Assembly: GCA_018332375.1 (NCBI GenBank)
Contig: BOPV01000001.1
Location: 3,782,001-3,846,000, forward strand
DNA from: Roseiterribacter gracilis
GTDB taxonomy: Bacteria; Pseudomonadota; Alphaproteobacteria; BOG-932; Roseiterribacteraceae
DNA: 64,000 bases
Reading direction: 5' to 3'
In this document: positions 16,711 through 25,972 of the stretch, piece after piece
How positions within the stretch are numbered: the first letter of the stretch is position 1
Layout of the letters: the number at the start of each line of letters is the position of its first letter
Notes under the pieces: generated by a model
Told to the model about the DNA's origin: nothing
The model's input: only the letters and a program-made list of their open reading frames with translations
The model's database searches: none
Position numbers and translations under genes: made by a program

Positions 16711-16977
16711 GTGAATCAGACCGACGTTCTTGACCTCGTGCGCGAGGGGCTGATGACGGCGCTCATCATCGCCGGCCCGGTCATGATCGTCGGCCTTGTG
16801 GTCGGCGTGCTGGTGTCGCTGTTCCAGACACTGACGCAGCTCAATGAAATGACCTTGGCGTTCATCCCGAAGATCCTGGCGATCTTCGTTGCTCTGCTGA
16901 TTTTCGGCCCGTTCATGCTGCAGCAGCTCGAAAGCTTCATGCGCATGACGACCGATAAAATCGTCTCACTTCCGTAA
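16711..16977 (+). CDS. fliQ: FliQ, flagellar export gate protein
   Basis: An 88-aa two-helix membrane protein of exactly family length. The segments DVLDLVREGLMTALIIAGPV and LFQTLTQLNEMTLAFIPKIL are the FliQ signature. The GTG at 16711 is chosen because it gives the normal length and N-terminus (NQTDVLDLVREG). No strong ribosome site is visible, so translation may depend on coupling with fliE, which ends 40 bp upstream. Confidence 0.95.
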   Translation: MNQTDVLDLVREGLMTALIIAGPVMIVGLVVGVLVSLFQTLTQLNEMTLAFIPKILAIFVALLIFGPFMLQQLESFMRMTTDKIVSLP

Positions 16978-16986
16978 GCCGCGTCC

Positions 16987-17772
16987 ATGCCGGCGCTCGA
17001 CCAGCTCAACACGCTGCTTGCCGGCGGCGTGTTTGCGATCATGCTGGTGTTCACCCGCGTCGGCGTCGCCATGCTGAATCTGCCCGGCTTTGGCGATACG
17101 TCGGTGCCGGCCCAGGCGCGTCTGTTTCTTGCGCTCGCCTTCAGCGTCGCGATTACGCCGATCCTGCGTGCGAAACTGCCTGCTGCGCCGGACGAACCCG
17201 CGTTGCTGATCCTCTTGCTCGGCAGCGAAGTGATCATCGGCCTGTTCATCGGCACGGTCGGCCGCGTGATCCTGACGTCGCTGGAAACAGCAGGCCAGTT
17301 GATCGGCCATCAGACCGGCTTTTCGATCGCGTCGGTTTTCAATCCGCAGATTGCGTCGGCTGGTTCGTTGGCCGGTTCGTTGCTGTCGACGATGGCGGTC
17401 GTGCTGCTGTTCGTAACGGACCTACATCACATGCTGCTGCGCGGCCTGCTCGGCAGCTATGACCTGTTCCCAGCCGGCGGACCGCTGCCGATCGGTGATC
17501 TGGCGAGCGTGATCGCCAAAGTCGTCGCCGCGTCGTTCACCATTGGTGTGCAGTTGTCGGCGCCATTCATCATCGTGGCGCTGATGCTGATGGTGGGGCT
17601 GGGTTTGATCGCGCGCATGATGCCGCAGATCCAGATCTTCTTCGTTGCGCAGCCGATCCAGCTCGCGCTTGGTATTTTCATCTTCGCCGTCGTGCTGCCA
17701 GCAATGGCGCTGTTCTGGATGACCAAGTTCCAGATGTCGATGCAGACCTTCCTCTCGCCCGGGACACCGTAG
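16987..17772 (+). CDS. fliR: FliR, flagellar export gate protein
   Basis: A 261-aa polytopic inner-membrane protein. It has about six membrane segments and family-like stretches such as FTRVGVAMLNLPGFGDTSVP, GRVILTSLETAGQLIGHQTG and PQIQIFFVAQPIQLALGIFI. FliR completes the FliPQR export gate with the fliP product encoded at 13.7-14.5 kb. The start is 9 bp after fliQ and flhB follows after 2 bp. Confidence 0.96.
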   Translation: MPALDQLNTLLAGGVFAIMLVFTRVGVAMLNLPGFGDTSVPAQARLFLALAFSVAITPILRAKLPAAPDEPALLILLLGSEVIIGLFIGTVGRVILTSLETAGQLIGHQTGFSIASVFNPQIASAGSLAGSLLSTMAVVLLFVTDLHHMLLRGLLGSYDLFPAGGPLPIGDLASVIAKVVAASFTIGVQLSAPFIIVALMLMVGLGLIARMMPQIQIFFVAQPIQLALGIFIFAVVLPAMALFWMTKFQMSMQTFLSPGTP

Positions 17773-17774
17773 CG

Positions 17775-18848
17775 ATGGCGGAAGGTGGCGATGAAGAAGG
17801 CCGCACAGAAGACCCTACGAGTAGACGGCTCGAGGAAGCGCGCGCCAAAGGCAACATCCCGATCAGCAAGGAACTGAACAACTGGTTCGTGTTCCTCAGC
17901 GCCGGTTTGATGATGATGATTCTGGTGCCGTCGGCGGCACGCGATCTGGCAGTCGTGTTGCGCCCGTTCCTGGCACAACCCGAAGCCTTCGCCACCGATC
18001 GGTTTGCGCTCGGCCGCGTGCTGATGGACGCGCTGATGTCTGCCGCCAAATCGGTCGGCCTGATCTTGTTGCTGTTCTTCATCTCGGGCCTCTCATCGTC
18101 ACTGATGCAGGCCGGTTTCAATATCAGCGGTGAATCGCTGAAGCCGAATTTGAGCAAGATCAATCCGCTCAAAGGATTCGGCCGCATCTTCTCGTCGAAG
18201 TCGGTGATCGAGCTGCTCAAGGCGATCGCGAAGCTGAGCGTGGTCAGCATCATCGTCGTCGCAACCATGTTGCCGTCCTTCGGCGGCATTGAGCGCTTCG
18301 TCTCGATCGACATCTCGGACTTTCTCGGCGAATTCCGCACCATGACGCTGAAGGCGGTCGGTGGCGTGCTGGCGATCATGACGCTGGTCGCCGCGGTCGA
18401 CCTCTTCTTCGTGCGCTGGTCGTGGTGGAAGAGCCTGAAAATGTCGAAGCAGGAAGTGAAGGACGAATACAAGCAGTCGGAAGGCAGCCCCGAAGTCAAA
18501 CAGCGCCAGCGTCAGTTGCGCTTCGACAAGGCACGCCGGCGCATTTTGCAGGCGGTGCCGAAAGCCGACGTGGTGATCACCAACCCGACGCATTTTGCGG
18601 TCGCGTTGCAGTACGATCCTGAGAAGATGCAAGCGCCGGTCGTGGTCGCGAAAGGCGTCGATTTTCTTGCGGCAAAAATCCGCGAGATCGCCAAAGAGCA
18701 CGACATCACGATCACGGAAAATCCGCCGCTCGCCCGTGCGATCTACGCGACGGTCGATATCGACCACCCGATCAAAGAAGAACATTACCGCGCGGTGGCG
18801 GAAGTCATCAGCTACGTGTTCAAGCTCAAACGCAAAGTGATGAAGTAG
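17775..18848 (+). CDS. flhB: FlhB, flagellar export switch protein
   Basis: A 357-aa protein with an N-terminal hydrophilic leader (EDPTSRRLEEARAKGNIPIS), four membrane helices (about 36-215) and a cytoplasmic domain carrying the autocleavage site NPTH at residues 270-273. It determines substrate specificity of flagellar export. All key features for self-cleavage are present. Last gene of the plus-strand flagellar operon. The convergent histidine kinase ends only 4 bp away and no terminator hairpin is obvious between them. Confidence 0.97.
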   Translation: MAEGGDEEGRTEDPTSRRLEEARAKGNIPISKELNNWFVFLSAGLMMMILVPSAARDLAVVLRPFLAQPEAFATDRFALGRVLMDALMSAAKSVGLILLLFFISGLSSSLMQAGFNISGESLKPNLSKINPLKGFGRIFSSKSVIELLKAIAKLSVVSIIVVATMLPSFGGIERFVSIDISDFLGEFRTMTLKAVGGVLAIMTLVAAVDLFFVRWSWWKSLKMSKQEVKDEYKQSEGSPEVKQRQRQLRFDKARRRILQAVPKADVVITNPTHFAVALQYDPEKMQAPVVVAKGVDFLAAKIREIAKEHDITITENPPLARAIYATVDIDHPIKEEHYRAVAEVISYVFKLKRKVMK

Positions 18849-18852
18849 ACGC

Positions 18853-20817
18853 TTACGCTGCGGCGACGTCGGAACTTGCGCGCCACGCCGGCAACCGCAC
18901 CGTTGCGGTGGTTCCTTTTCCCGGTGCGCTCTGCAGAATCAATTCGCCGCCATGCGCTTCGACCAGACGTTTGGTCAGCGGCAGGCCGAGGCCGGTTCCT
19001 TCGGTCGTACGGTTGAATGCGGTCTCGGCGCGGCCGAACGGTGCCATCACCAGCGTCAAATCGGATTCGGAAATGCCGATACCGTTGTCTTCGAACGACA
19101 AGACGACGTTGCCGTCGCGGTCGCGCGTCAGTCGCACCACGATTTTCCCGCCCGGCGGCGTGTATTTCACTGCGTTGGCCAGAAGATTCAGCGCGACCTG
19201 ACGGATGCGGCGTTCGTCGCAAACGACCGGGGTCGAATCGAGATCGGTTTCGAGCAACATCGAGATTTGTCCCGATTCAGCGCGCGGCGCCAGCATGCGC
19301 ACGCAGGCCTGCAGCGTTTGCCGTAGATCGACTTTTTCTTCCGACAGCGACAAGTGTCCGGCTTCGAGCGTCGACAGATCGAGAATGTCGTTGATCAGCT
19401 GCAGCAGATGCGAGGCGCTTTCGTGAATGTCGCGCGCATATTCGACATAGGCGGGAGCGCCGACCGGCCCGACAATTTCGCGCTCGATCATTTCGGCAAA
19501 GCCGATCACCGCATTCAGCGGCGTACGCAGCTCGTGGCTCATCGTCGCCAGGAACGCGCTTTTTGCGCGGCTGGCGCTTTCGGCAACGCTGCGCGCTTCT
19601 TCCAGGCGCGCGGCATGTTGCGAGGCCGCCTGTTCCGCAGCCAGCGCGTTTTCGCGCAGCGTCTCGAGCGCGTTGCCCATCTGGCCGATTTCGTCTTCAC
19701 GGGCGCGATGCGGCACGTCGATCGTACGCTCGCCTTCGGCGATGCGCACGACGGTGCGGGTCAGCGCCAGGATCGGGAACACGACGCGGCGGCCGAACAT
19801 CGCAACTGCCAGCGCGCCGACGCCCAAAGTTAGCAGCGCCATGCCGGCAACCGTGATCAAGGCGCGCAGTGCTGAGAAACGGCGTGCATCGGCGCGTTCA
19901 GCCGCAATTTTGAGCGCCGCATCGCGCAAGGTCAGAACCCGCTGCACGACCGGATACTGCATGATCCGCAGGTCATCGACTGTGAGCGCGGCGTTGTTGC
20001 CGTTGGTTGCGTCGACAACCAGCCCGTACAGTTTGCGGCTTTCGCCGAAATATTCGAACTCGACCAAATGAATTTCGGATTCGAGTTCAGTGTCGGCGCC
20101 GGCCTGTTCGATCAGCGCGCGAATACGCGACCAGCTTTGATCGACGCGGCCGCGCATCTCGGCAAGCTGTTCGGCGGCGAGGTTGGAAATCGGGCCGCGA
20201 TTCGCAATCAGATCGATATGGATGTTGCCGGCCCGGCCCGCGAAGTCGCGCAGGTCAGAGGCGACGCGCGCCACCGACGCGAATTGTCCGACCGTCGGGT
20301 CGGCGCGCGCGACTGCACCTTCGAGCACGTTTTCCAGCCGCGCATATTCGTCGAGCAGATTGACGATCGACGGGATGAAGCCGGTGATGAATGTCTGGTC
20401 GCGCTGTGCCGCCGGCAACAGAATCTGGCGGTCGACGACGGCGCGCAGTTCGCGAATGCGGTGCGCCAGCTGCTGCACGTCGGCAATCGGCACTTCGCTC
20501 GCGATCGGCGACAGGCGGTGCAGATAGGCCAAGGTCATTGCCAGCGCCGTATCGGTGCGGGCGCGATCGAATTCCAGCGCTTCGATTCGTTCGGCCGGCA
20601 ACGGGTCGGGGCGGCGAAGCGCCGCGTTGGTGGCGCCGCGTTCGACCGCGACGACTTCGACCACGCGTAAAGCGGCGGCGAGCGCCTCGACATGGGCGCC
20701 GGCGGTTTGGGCTGCGCGCAGATCCTGGACGCGCGCGGCCAATCCGATCGCCGTCCCGACGGTGGCTGCACCGGCGACGGCGAGCATCCAGGCGATAAAG
20801 ACGGCGCGGACCCGCAT
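18853..20817 (-). CDS. Membrane sensor histidine kinase with HAMP domain
   Basis: A 654-aa kinase. Membrane helices at residues 5-27 and 315-340 flank a helical periplasmic sensor domain of about 285 residues. A HAMP domain (341-392), a coiled coil, a HisKA domain with His428 (FLATMSHELRTPLNAVIGF) and an ATPase domain with N, G1 and G2 boxes (LNLLANAVKYTPPGGK, FEDNGIGIS, GTGLGLPLTKRLVEAHGG) follow. The sensor contains VEVVAVERGATNAAL, a pattern seen in some four-helix sensors, but the ligand is unknown. No response regulator gene is adjacent. The gene is divergent from cckA (71 bp) and convergent with flhB. Confidence 0.88.
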   Translation of the reverse strand: MRVRAVFIAWMLAVAGAATVGTAIGLAARVQDLRAAQTAGAHVEALAAALRVVEVVAVERGATNAALRRPDPLPAERIEALEFDRARTDTALAMTLAYLHRLSPIASEVPIADVQQLAHRIRELRAVVDRQILLPAAQRDQTFITGFIPSIVNLLDEYARLENVLEGAVARADPTVGQFASVARVASDLRDFAGRAGNIHIDLIANRGPISNLAAEQLAEMRGRVDQSWSRIRALIEQAGADTELESEIHLVEFEYFGESRKLYGLVVDATNGNNAALTVDDLRIMQYPVVQRVLTLRDAALKIAAERADARRFSALRALITVAGMALLTLGVGALAVAMFGRRVVFPILALTRTVVRIAEGERTIDVPHRAREDEIGQMGNALETLRENALAAEQAASQHAARLEEARSVAESASRAKSAFLATMSHELRTPLNAVIGFAEMIEREIVGPVGAPAYVEYARDIHESASHLLQLINDILDLSTLEAGHLSLSEEKVDLRQTLQACVRMLAPRAESGQISMLLETDLDSTPVVCDERRIRQVALNLLANAVKYTPPGGKIVVRLTRDRDGNVVLSFEDNGIGISESDLTLVMAPFGRAETAFNRTTEGTGLGLPLTKRLVEAHGGELILQSAPGKGTTATVRLPAWRASSDVAAA

Positions 20818-20888
20818 TGCTCGGACCTACGCAAGCTGATTGAACATTCCTTTAAATCAGGCTGTTCGCCGTTCAGAGTGCTCGCCGC

Positions 20889-22502
20889 ATGAGTTTGTTC
20901 GACCGATGGTTTCGCCGTGAGCCGGCCCCACCCTTCGCAGGCGATCTGCGGCGCGCGCTTGAACAGGCGCAGCGCCGGTTTGAGCGCTTCTTTGACATCG
21001 CACCGGTCGGGATTCTGCTGCTCGACCGCGCCGGCACGGTGACCGAAACCAACCTGGCGATGACCCGTATGCTGGGGATGCCGGGCGGTGGTCTGGCCGG
21101 AAAGCGGCTGATCGAGCTGCTCGAATCGAAGGGCGCGGGCGAGCTCGTAACAGCACTTGCCGAGATTCAGGACGGGGCCGAGCGCGCCGAACCGTTCGAA
21201 GTGCGCCTCGTCGGCGAGGGCCGCAACGTGGTCGTGCAGCTCTTCGCGCGTCGCGCCGGCAGCGAAATCGACGGGCGGGAAGGCGGGCTGGTTCTGCATG
21301 CGGTCGATCTGACCGAACAAAAGAATCTCGAAACCCAGTTTGCGCAGTCCCAGAAAATGCAGGCGGTGGGGCAGCTCGCCGGCGGCATCGCGCACGACTT
21401 CAACAATCTGCTGACCGCGATGATCGGCTTTTGCGATCTGCTGTTGCTGCGTCACAAGCCCGGCGATCCGAGCTTTGGCGACATTATGCAGATCAAGCAG
21501 AACGCCAATCGCGCCGCGAATCTGGTGCGCCAGCTGCTTGCTTTCTCGCGCCAGCAGACCTTGCAACCGCGCGTCATCGACGTCACCGACGTGCTGGCCG
21601 AACTATCGCATCTACTGCGCCGTCTGATCGGCGAGAATATCGATCTCGATCTCGTCCATGGACGCGAACTTGGTCTGGTGAAAGTCGACCAGGGCCAGTT
21701 GGAACAGGTGTTGATCAATCTTGTCGTCAATGCGCGCGACGCGATGCCGACCGGCGGTCGCTTGCAAGTGCGCACCTCGAATCTCGAAACCGCGCACGCG
21801 CAGTTGAAAGGTCTCGACGAGATGCCGCCCGGGCGGTGGGTGACGATCCAGGTGTCCGACACCGGTATCGGCATCGCGCGCGAAAATCTGACACGCATTT
21901 TCGAACCGTTCTTCTCGACCAAAGAAGTCGGCGCCGGTACCGGCCTCGGCCTGTCGACCGTGTACGGCATCGTGCGCCAGACCGGCGGTTATGTGCAGGT
22001 CGACAGCCAGCTCGGTCACGGCGCGCGCTTTACGATCTATCTGCCGCGCCACGCCGACACAGTAACGCCGGAACCACCGCCGGTCGAAGCTGCGGAATCG
22101 CGCAGCTCGGCCGATCTCACCGGCGTGGGCGGCATTCTGCTGGTCGAAGACGAAGATGCGGTGCGCACCTTCTCGGCGCGCGCTTTGCGCAACAAAGGCT
22201 ACAAAGTCTGGGAAGCGAATTCGGGCGAGACCGCGCTCGAAATCTTCGAACAGGAACAGGCGCAGATCGATCTCGTCGTCACCGACGTGATCATGCCGCA
22301 GATGGACGGGCCGACGATGGCGCGACGCGTGCGCGAAGTGAATCCCGAGATCAAGGTGATCTTCATTTCGGGCTATACCGAAGACCGTTTCCGGCAGCAT
22401 CTCGACGTCGATGCCGGCACGCATTTTCTCGCCAAGCCTTTTTCGCTGAAGCAGCTCGCGGGCAAGGTCAAAGAAGTGATGACCGGTGAAATCGATTCAT
22501 GA
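20889..22502 (+). CDS. cckA: CckA-type hybrid histidine kinase, short form without membrane anchor
   Basis: A 537-aa hybrid kinase. It contains a PAS-like domain (about 25-140), a HisKA domain with His169 (VGQLAGGIAHDFNNLLTAMI), an ATPase domain (about 262-390, LINLVVNARDAMPTGG, GTGLGLSTVYGIV) and a receiver with Asp466 (LVVTDVIMPQMDGP). This kinase/receiver pairing is that of CckA, which phosphorylates CtrA and CpdR through ChpT. Caulobacter CckA is about 690 residues with two membrane helices and two PAS domains; here no membrane helix is visible. Its position upstream of recA/alaS is the usual alphaproteobacterial context. A stand-alone Ntr-type hybrid kinase is the alternative. Confidence 0.75.
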   Translation: MSLFDRWFRREPAPPFAGDLRRALEQAQRRFERFFDIAPVGILLLDRAGTVTETNLAMTRMLGMPGGGLAGKRLIELLESKGAGELVTALAEIQDGAERAEPFEVRLVGEGRNVVVQLFARRAGSEIDGREGGLVLHAVDLTEQKNLETQFAQSQKMQAVGQLAGGIAHDFNNLLTAMIGFCDLLLLRHKPGDPSFGDIMQIKQNANRAANLVRQLLAFSRQQTLQPRVIDVTDVLAELSHLLRRLIGENIDLDLVHGRELGLVKVDQGQLEQVLINLVVNARDAMPTGGRLQVRTSNLETAHAQLKGLDEMPPGRWVTIQVSDTGIGIARENLTRIFEPFFSTKEVGAGTGLGLSTVYGIVRQTGGYVQVDSQLGHGARFTIYLPRHADTVTPEPPPVEAAESRSSADLTGVGGILLVEDEDAVRTFSARALRNKGYKVWEANSGETALEIFEQEQAQIDLVVTDVIMPQMDGPTMARRVREVNPEIKVIFISGYTEDRFRQHLDVDAGTHFLAKPFSLKQLAGKVKEVMTGEIDS

Positions 22503-23257
22503 GTGATCTTGTCAGCGACTTGCTTTTGGCGCTCGCGGCGACGATCGCGGGCGCGGTGAATGCAGTTGCCGGCGGTGGTACCTTCGTTACCTTTCCTGCA
22601 CTGACCGAAGTGGCGCTAGTGCTGCCGGTGGTCGCCAACGCGACCAATACGGTGGCGCTGTTCCCGGGCAATTTCGCCAGCGCCTGGGCATATCGCAAAG
22701 ACCTGTCCAAACCGGACGGCGTGTCGGTCTGGCTGTTGTTGTTGATTGCGATCGCCGGATCGACGTTCGGCGCCTGGCTGGTGACGGTGACGTCGGACTC
22801 GACCTTTCTCAAAGTCGTGCCGTTCCTGTTGCTGTTCGCGACGTTGTTGTTTGCAGCCGGCAATCGCATCGCACGCTGGCTGCAGGCGCACGCGACGTTG
22901 GCGCCGTGGTGGCTTGCGGTCGGCATGGTGCCGGTTGCGATTTATGGCGGCTATTTCGGCGCTGCGATGGGCATCGTGCAGCTGGCACTGTTTGCCGTCA
23001 TCGGCATGACCGACCTCAATCGCATGAACGCGCTGAAGACGATTTTCACCGGCGTCTGCAACATGACGGCGGTGTTCCTGTTCATCGCCAAAGGCTTCGT
23101 CGAATGGCGCCCCGCGATCATCATGGCGCTCGGTGCAATCGTGGGCGGCTATTGGTGTGCGCGCTGGGCGCGACGTTTGAACCCGCTGTTGCTGCGCCGC
23201 GCCATCATCGTGATCGGTCTCGCGACCTCGGCCTATTACTTCTCGAAGGCCTTCTAA
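22499..23257 (+). CDS. TauE/SafE-family membrane permease
   Basis: A 252-aa protein with about eight membrane segments and the opening AATIAGAVNAVAGGGTFVTF, the N-terminal signature of TauE/SafE (DUF81) permeases. A second half-repeat signature reads YGGYFGAAMGIVQLALFAVI. The family exports sulfite, sulfoacetate and other organosulfur anions; the substrate here is unknown. The start overlaps the cckA stop by 4 bp, an odd partnership that suggests translational coupling rather than a shared function. Confidence 0.88.
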   Translation: MSDLVSDLLLALAATIAGAVNAVAGGGTFVTFPALTEVALVLPVVANATNTVALFPGNFASAWAYRKDLSKPDGVSVWLLLLIAIAGSTFGAWLVTVTSDSTFLKVVPFLLLFATLLFAAGNRIARWLQAHATLAPWWLAVGMVPVAIYGGYFGAAMGIVQLALFAVIGMTDLNRMNALKTIFTGVCNMTAVFLFIAKGFVEWRPAIIMALGAIVGGYWCARWARRLNPLLLRRAIIVIGLATSAYYFSKAF

Positions 23258-23325
23258 CCGGCCTGCAACGCTGATCTGCGCATGCAACGCACGTTTGTGC
23301 GGCAGAGCGCGCTAGGTTTGGCGCC

Positions 23326-24537
23326 ATGACCGATATTCAAGCCGATGGCGTGCGCGTACAGCGCGAACAGGGCACCGCTTTTGCTGTGCTGGCCGCGCTC
23401 AGCCTGTGTCACGGGCTCAATGATCTCGGGCAGTCGCTGCTGCCCGCGATCTATCCGTTGCTGAAAGAAAGCTACGCGCTCGACTTCGGCGAAATCGGGT
23501 TGATCACGCTCGCGTTCCAATTCACCGCGTCGTTGCTGCAACCGCTGGTCGGGCTTGCCACCGATCGCCGTCCGCGCCCGTGGTCGCTGCCGGTCGGTAT
23601 GGGCGTATCGCTGGTCGGTCTGTTGTTGTTGTCGGCCGCGAACAGCTTTCCGTTGATCCTGCTGGCGGCGGCCTTGGTCGGCACCGGCTCGTCAATCTTT
23701 CATCCCGAATCGTCGCGCGTTGCGCGGCTTGCATCGGGCGGCCGGCATGGGCTGGCGCAGTCGCTGTTTCAGGTTGGTGGCAATGTCGGTTCTGCGGCGG
23801 GGCCGCTCGCTGCTGCCTTCATCGTGCTGCAGCGGGGCCAGGGCAGTGTCGCGTGGTTTTCGCTGACCGCGTTGCTGGCCCTGATCGTGTTGATCTTCGT
23901 CAGCCGTTGGTACGGCGCGCATCTGCGTGCGACGGCCAAGCGCGCGACGGGTGCGGTTGCGACCTTGCCGCGCAAGACCGTGGTGCGCGGCATTGTCGTG
24001 CTGCTGGCGCTGGTCTTCTCGAAATACGTCTACACGGCCAGCCTCAGCTCATACTTCACCTTCTATTTGATCCACCGCTTCGGCGTGTCGGTGCAGACGG
24101 CGCAGCTGTGTCTGTTTGCCTTCCTCGGCGCCTATGCGGCCGGCACCTTGTTGGGCGGACCGATCGGCGACCGGATCGGTCGCAAGAAGGTGATCTGGGT
24201 GTCGATCCTGGGCGCGCTGCCCTTCACCTTGGTGCTGCCCCATGTCGGGCTGACCGCCACCGTCGTGCTGGCGATCGTCATCGGCTTCGTCATCTCGTCG
24301 GCCTTCTCGGCGATCGTGGTGTTCGCGCAGGAACTGATGCCGGGCAAAGTCGGCACGGTGGCCGGCCTGTTCTTTGGCTTCGCCTTCGGTATGGGCGGTT
24401 TGGGCGCCGCGGCGCTGGGCGCGCTGGCCGATCACACCTCGATCGAATTCGTCTACCGGGTCTGCGCCTATTTGCCGGCGCTGGGCCTGCTGGCCGCCTT
24501 CCTTCCCGACCCGAAACGGGGCGTCCAGCCGGCTTGA
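23326..24537 (+). CDS. MFS transporter, fosmidomycin-resistance (Fsr)-like
   Basis: A 403-aa protein with twelve predicted membrane segments. The segments LCHGLNDLGQSLLPAIYPLL and GSSIFHPESSRVARLASGGR are typical of the Fsr subfamily of major facilitator pumps. Between helices 8 and 9 the MFS loop reads GGPIGDRIGRKKVIWVS. Fsr exports fosmidomycin in E. coli; the physiological substrate here is not known. It stands alone, 68 bp after the permease and 162 bp before recA. No regulator is adjacent. Confidence 0.85.
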   Translation: MTDIQADGVRVQREQGTAFAVLAALSLCHGLNDLGQSLLPAIYPLLKESYALDFGEIGLITLAFQFTASLLQPLVGLATDRRPRPWSLPVGMGVSLVGLLLLSAANSFPLILLAAALVGTGSSIFHPESSRVARLASGGRHGLAQSLFQVGGNVGSAAGPLAAAFIVLQRGQGSVAWFSLTALLALIVLIFVSRWYGAHLRATAKRATGAVATLPRKTVVRGIVVLLALVFSKYVYTASLSSYFTFYLIHRFGVSVQTAQLCLFAFLGAYAAGTLLGGPIGDRIGRKKVIWVSILGALPFTLVLPHVGLTATVVLAIVIGFVISSAFSAIVVFAQELMPGKVGTVAGLFFGFAFGMGGLGAAALGALADHTSIEFVYRVCAYLPALGLLAAFLPDPKRGVQPA

Positions 24538-24625
24538 GGGAGGTTCCGGGCCGGTCTTGGCCCCGAAACCGGCGGCGGTCCGCCAATCGCGGCTTTTATT
24601 GGGATTCCACGCCGAAAATCGGTTC

Positions 24626-24653
24626 TTGCGGACCGGAACAAAACAGGTACATT
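24626..24653 (+). promoter_or_regulatory. Putative recA promoter with overlapping LexA-box candidate
   Basis: TTGCGG (24626-24631) and TACATT (24648-24653) are spaced 16 bp and could be the -35 and -10 of recA, placing a start near 24660 and a leader of about 40 nt. Between them GAACAAAACAGGTAC (24636-24650) matches the alphaproteobacterial SOS box GAAC-N7-GAAC except for one base. LexA bound there would block RNA polymerase, as expected for recA. Confidence 0.55.
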
Positions 24654-24699
24654 CCCCTCATTGCCGACTCGGAACCGAACGTGAGAGAGGGAAGCCCCA

Positions 24700-25773
24700 A
24701 TGAGCAACGCCGCGCTGCGCGTAGTCGAGAAGGAAACCGGAGTGGATAAGCAAAAGGCGATCGACGCGGCGCTGTCGCAGATCGAAAAGGCGTTCGGCAA
24801 GGGCTCGATCATGAAGTTGGGCGCCCGTAGCGGCGTCGACATCGAAACCGTCTCGACCGGTTCGCTTGGGCTCGACATCGCGCTCGGCATTGGCGGCCTG
24901 CCGCGCGGCCGCATCATCGAAATCTACGGTCCCGAAAGCTCGGGCAAGACGACGGTTGCGTTGCACGTGATCGCGTCGGCCCAGAAGACCGGCGGCACCT
25001 GCGCCTTCATCGACGCCGAACACGCGCTCGACCCCAGCTACGCCAAGAAGCTGGGCGTCAATATCGACGAGCTGCTGATCTCGCAGCCGGATGCGGGCGA
25101 ACAGGCGCTCGAAATCGCCGACACGCTGGTTCGTTCGGGCGCGGTCGACGTTCTCGTCATCGACTCGGTCGCAGCCCTGGTGCCGCGCGCCGAACTCGAA
25201 GGGGAAATGGGCGACAGTCATGTCGGCCTGCATGCGCGCTTGATGAGCCAGGCGCTGCGCAAGCTGACCGGTTCGATTTCCAAGTCGAACACCGTCGTCA
25301 TCTTCATCAACCAGATCCGCCTGAAGATCGGCGTGATGTTCGGCAGCCCGGAAACGACCACGGGCGGCAACGCGCTGAAATTCTACGCCTCGGTTCGCCT
25401 CGACATCCGCCGCATCGGCGCACTCAAGGATCGCGAAACGGTGGTGGGCAACCAGACCCGCGTCAAAGTGGTGAAGAACAAGCTGGCGGCGCCGTTCCGC
25501 GTCGTCGAGTTCGACATCATGTACGGCGAGGGCATCTCGAAGGTTGGCGAATTGCTCGATCTGGGCGTCGCTGCCAACGTGGTCGAGAAGTCGGGCTCGT
25601 GGATGAGCTACAACGGCGACCGCATCGGCCAGGGCCGCGAGAACGCCAAGACGTTCCTGCGCGACAACCCCGAAATCGCCAATCAAATCGAAGCAAAAAT
25701 CCGTGCCAATGCCGGCATCGTAGGCGACGCGATGATCACCGGTCCGGAAGCGGACGACGACGCAGAAGACTGA
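24700..25773 (+). CDS. recA: RecA recombinase
   Basis: A 357-aa RecA of normal length. The Walker A motif GPESSGKTT is at residues 77-85. The L1/L2 DNA-binding region includes [20 protein letters not shown], and the acidic tail ends [10 protein letters not shown]. RecA polymerises on single-stranded DNA, drives strand exchange and triggers LexA self-cleavage. GAGGGA precedes the ATG by about 9 bp. It is monocistronic by spacing: 162 bp upstream with a probable SOS box and 199 bp downstream without a gene. Confidence 0.99.
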   Translation: MSNAALRVVEKETGVDKQKAIDAALSQIEKAFGKGSIMKLGARSGVDIETVSTGSLGLDIALGIGGLPRGRIIEIYGPESSGKTTVALHVIASAQKTGGTCAFIDAEHALDPSYAKKLGVNIDELLISQPDAGEQALEIADTLVRSGAVDVLVIDSVAALVPRAELEGEMGDSHVGLHARLMSQALRKLTGSISKSNTVVIFINQIRLKIGVMFGSPETTTGGNALKFYASVRLDIRRIGALKDRETVVGNQTRVKVVKNKLAAPFRVVEFDIMYGEGISKVGELLDLGVAANVVEKSGSWMSYNGDRIGQGRENAKTFLRDNPEIANQIEAKIRANAGIVGDAMITGPEADDDAED

Positions 25774-25798
25774 CGAGTAAGCGATGACGTTCGCGGCG

Positions 25799-25927
25799 CC
25801 GGTCTAGTAGGTGGACCGGAGAGCAGCGATCGCATGCTTGGCGGCGCAGCGCGCTGTCGCAGGATGGAGCCCCCCTCGGCCTGCGACGAGCGCCTGCGCC
25901 GTCTTCACGTTTGCGTGACGGCAAACG
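25799..25927. repeat. Three successive stem-loops downstream of recA
   Basis: The 199-bp gap after recA contains three perfect inverted repeats. They are CCGGTC/GACCGG (25799-25819, 9-nt loop), TCGCAGG/CCTGCGA (25857-25886, 16-nt loop) and CGTTTGC/GCAAACG (25908-25927, 6-nt loop). None is followed by a T tract, so a standard intrinsic terminator is not evident. They could stabilise the recA 3' end, act as a weak terminator array or form part of a small RNA. Confidence 0.35.
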
Positions 25928-25972
25928 CGTGTTGCCACCGACCGCGTATCTGCCTCTGACGAAGCTGTCGAC

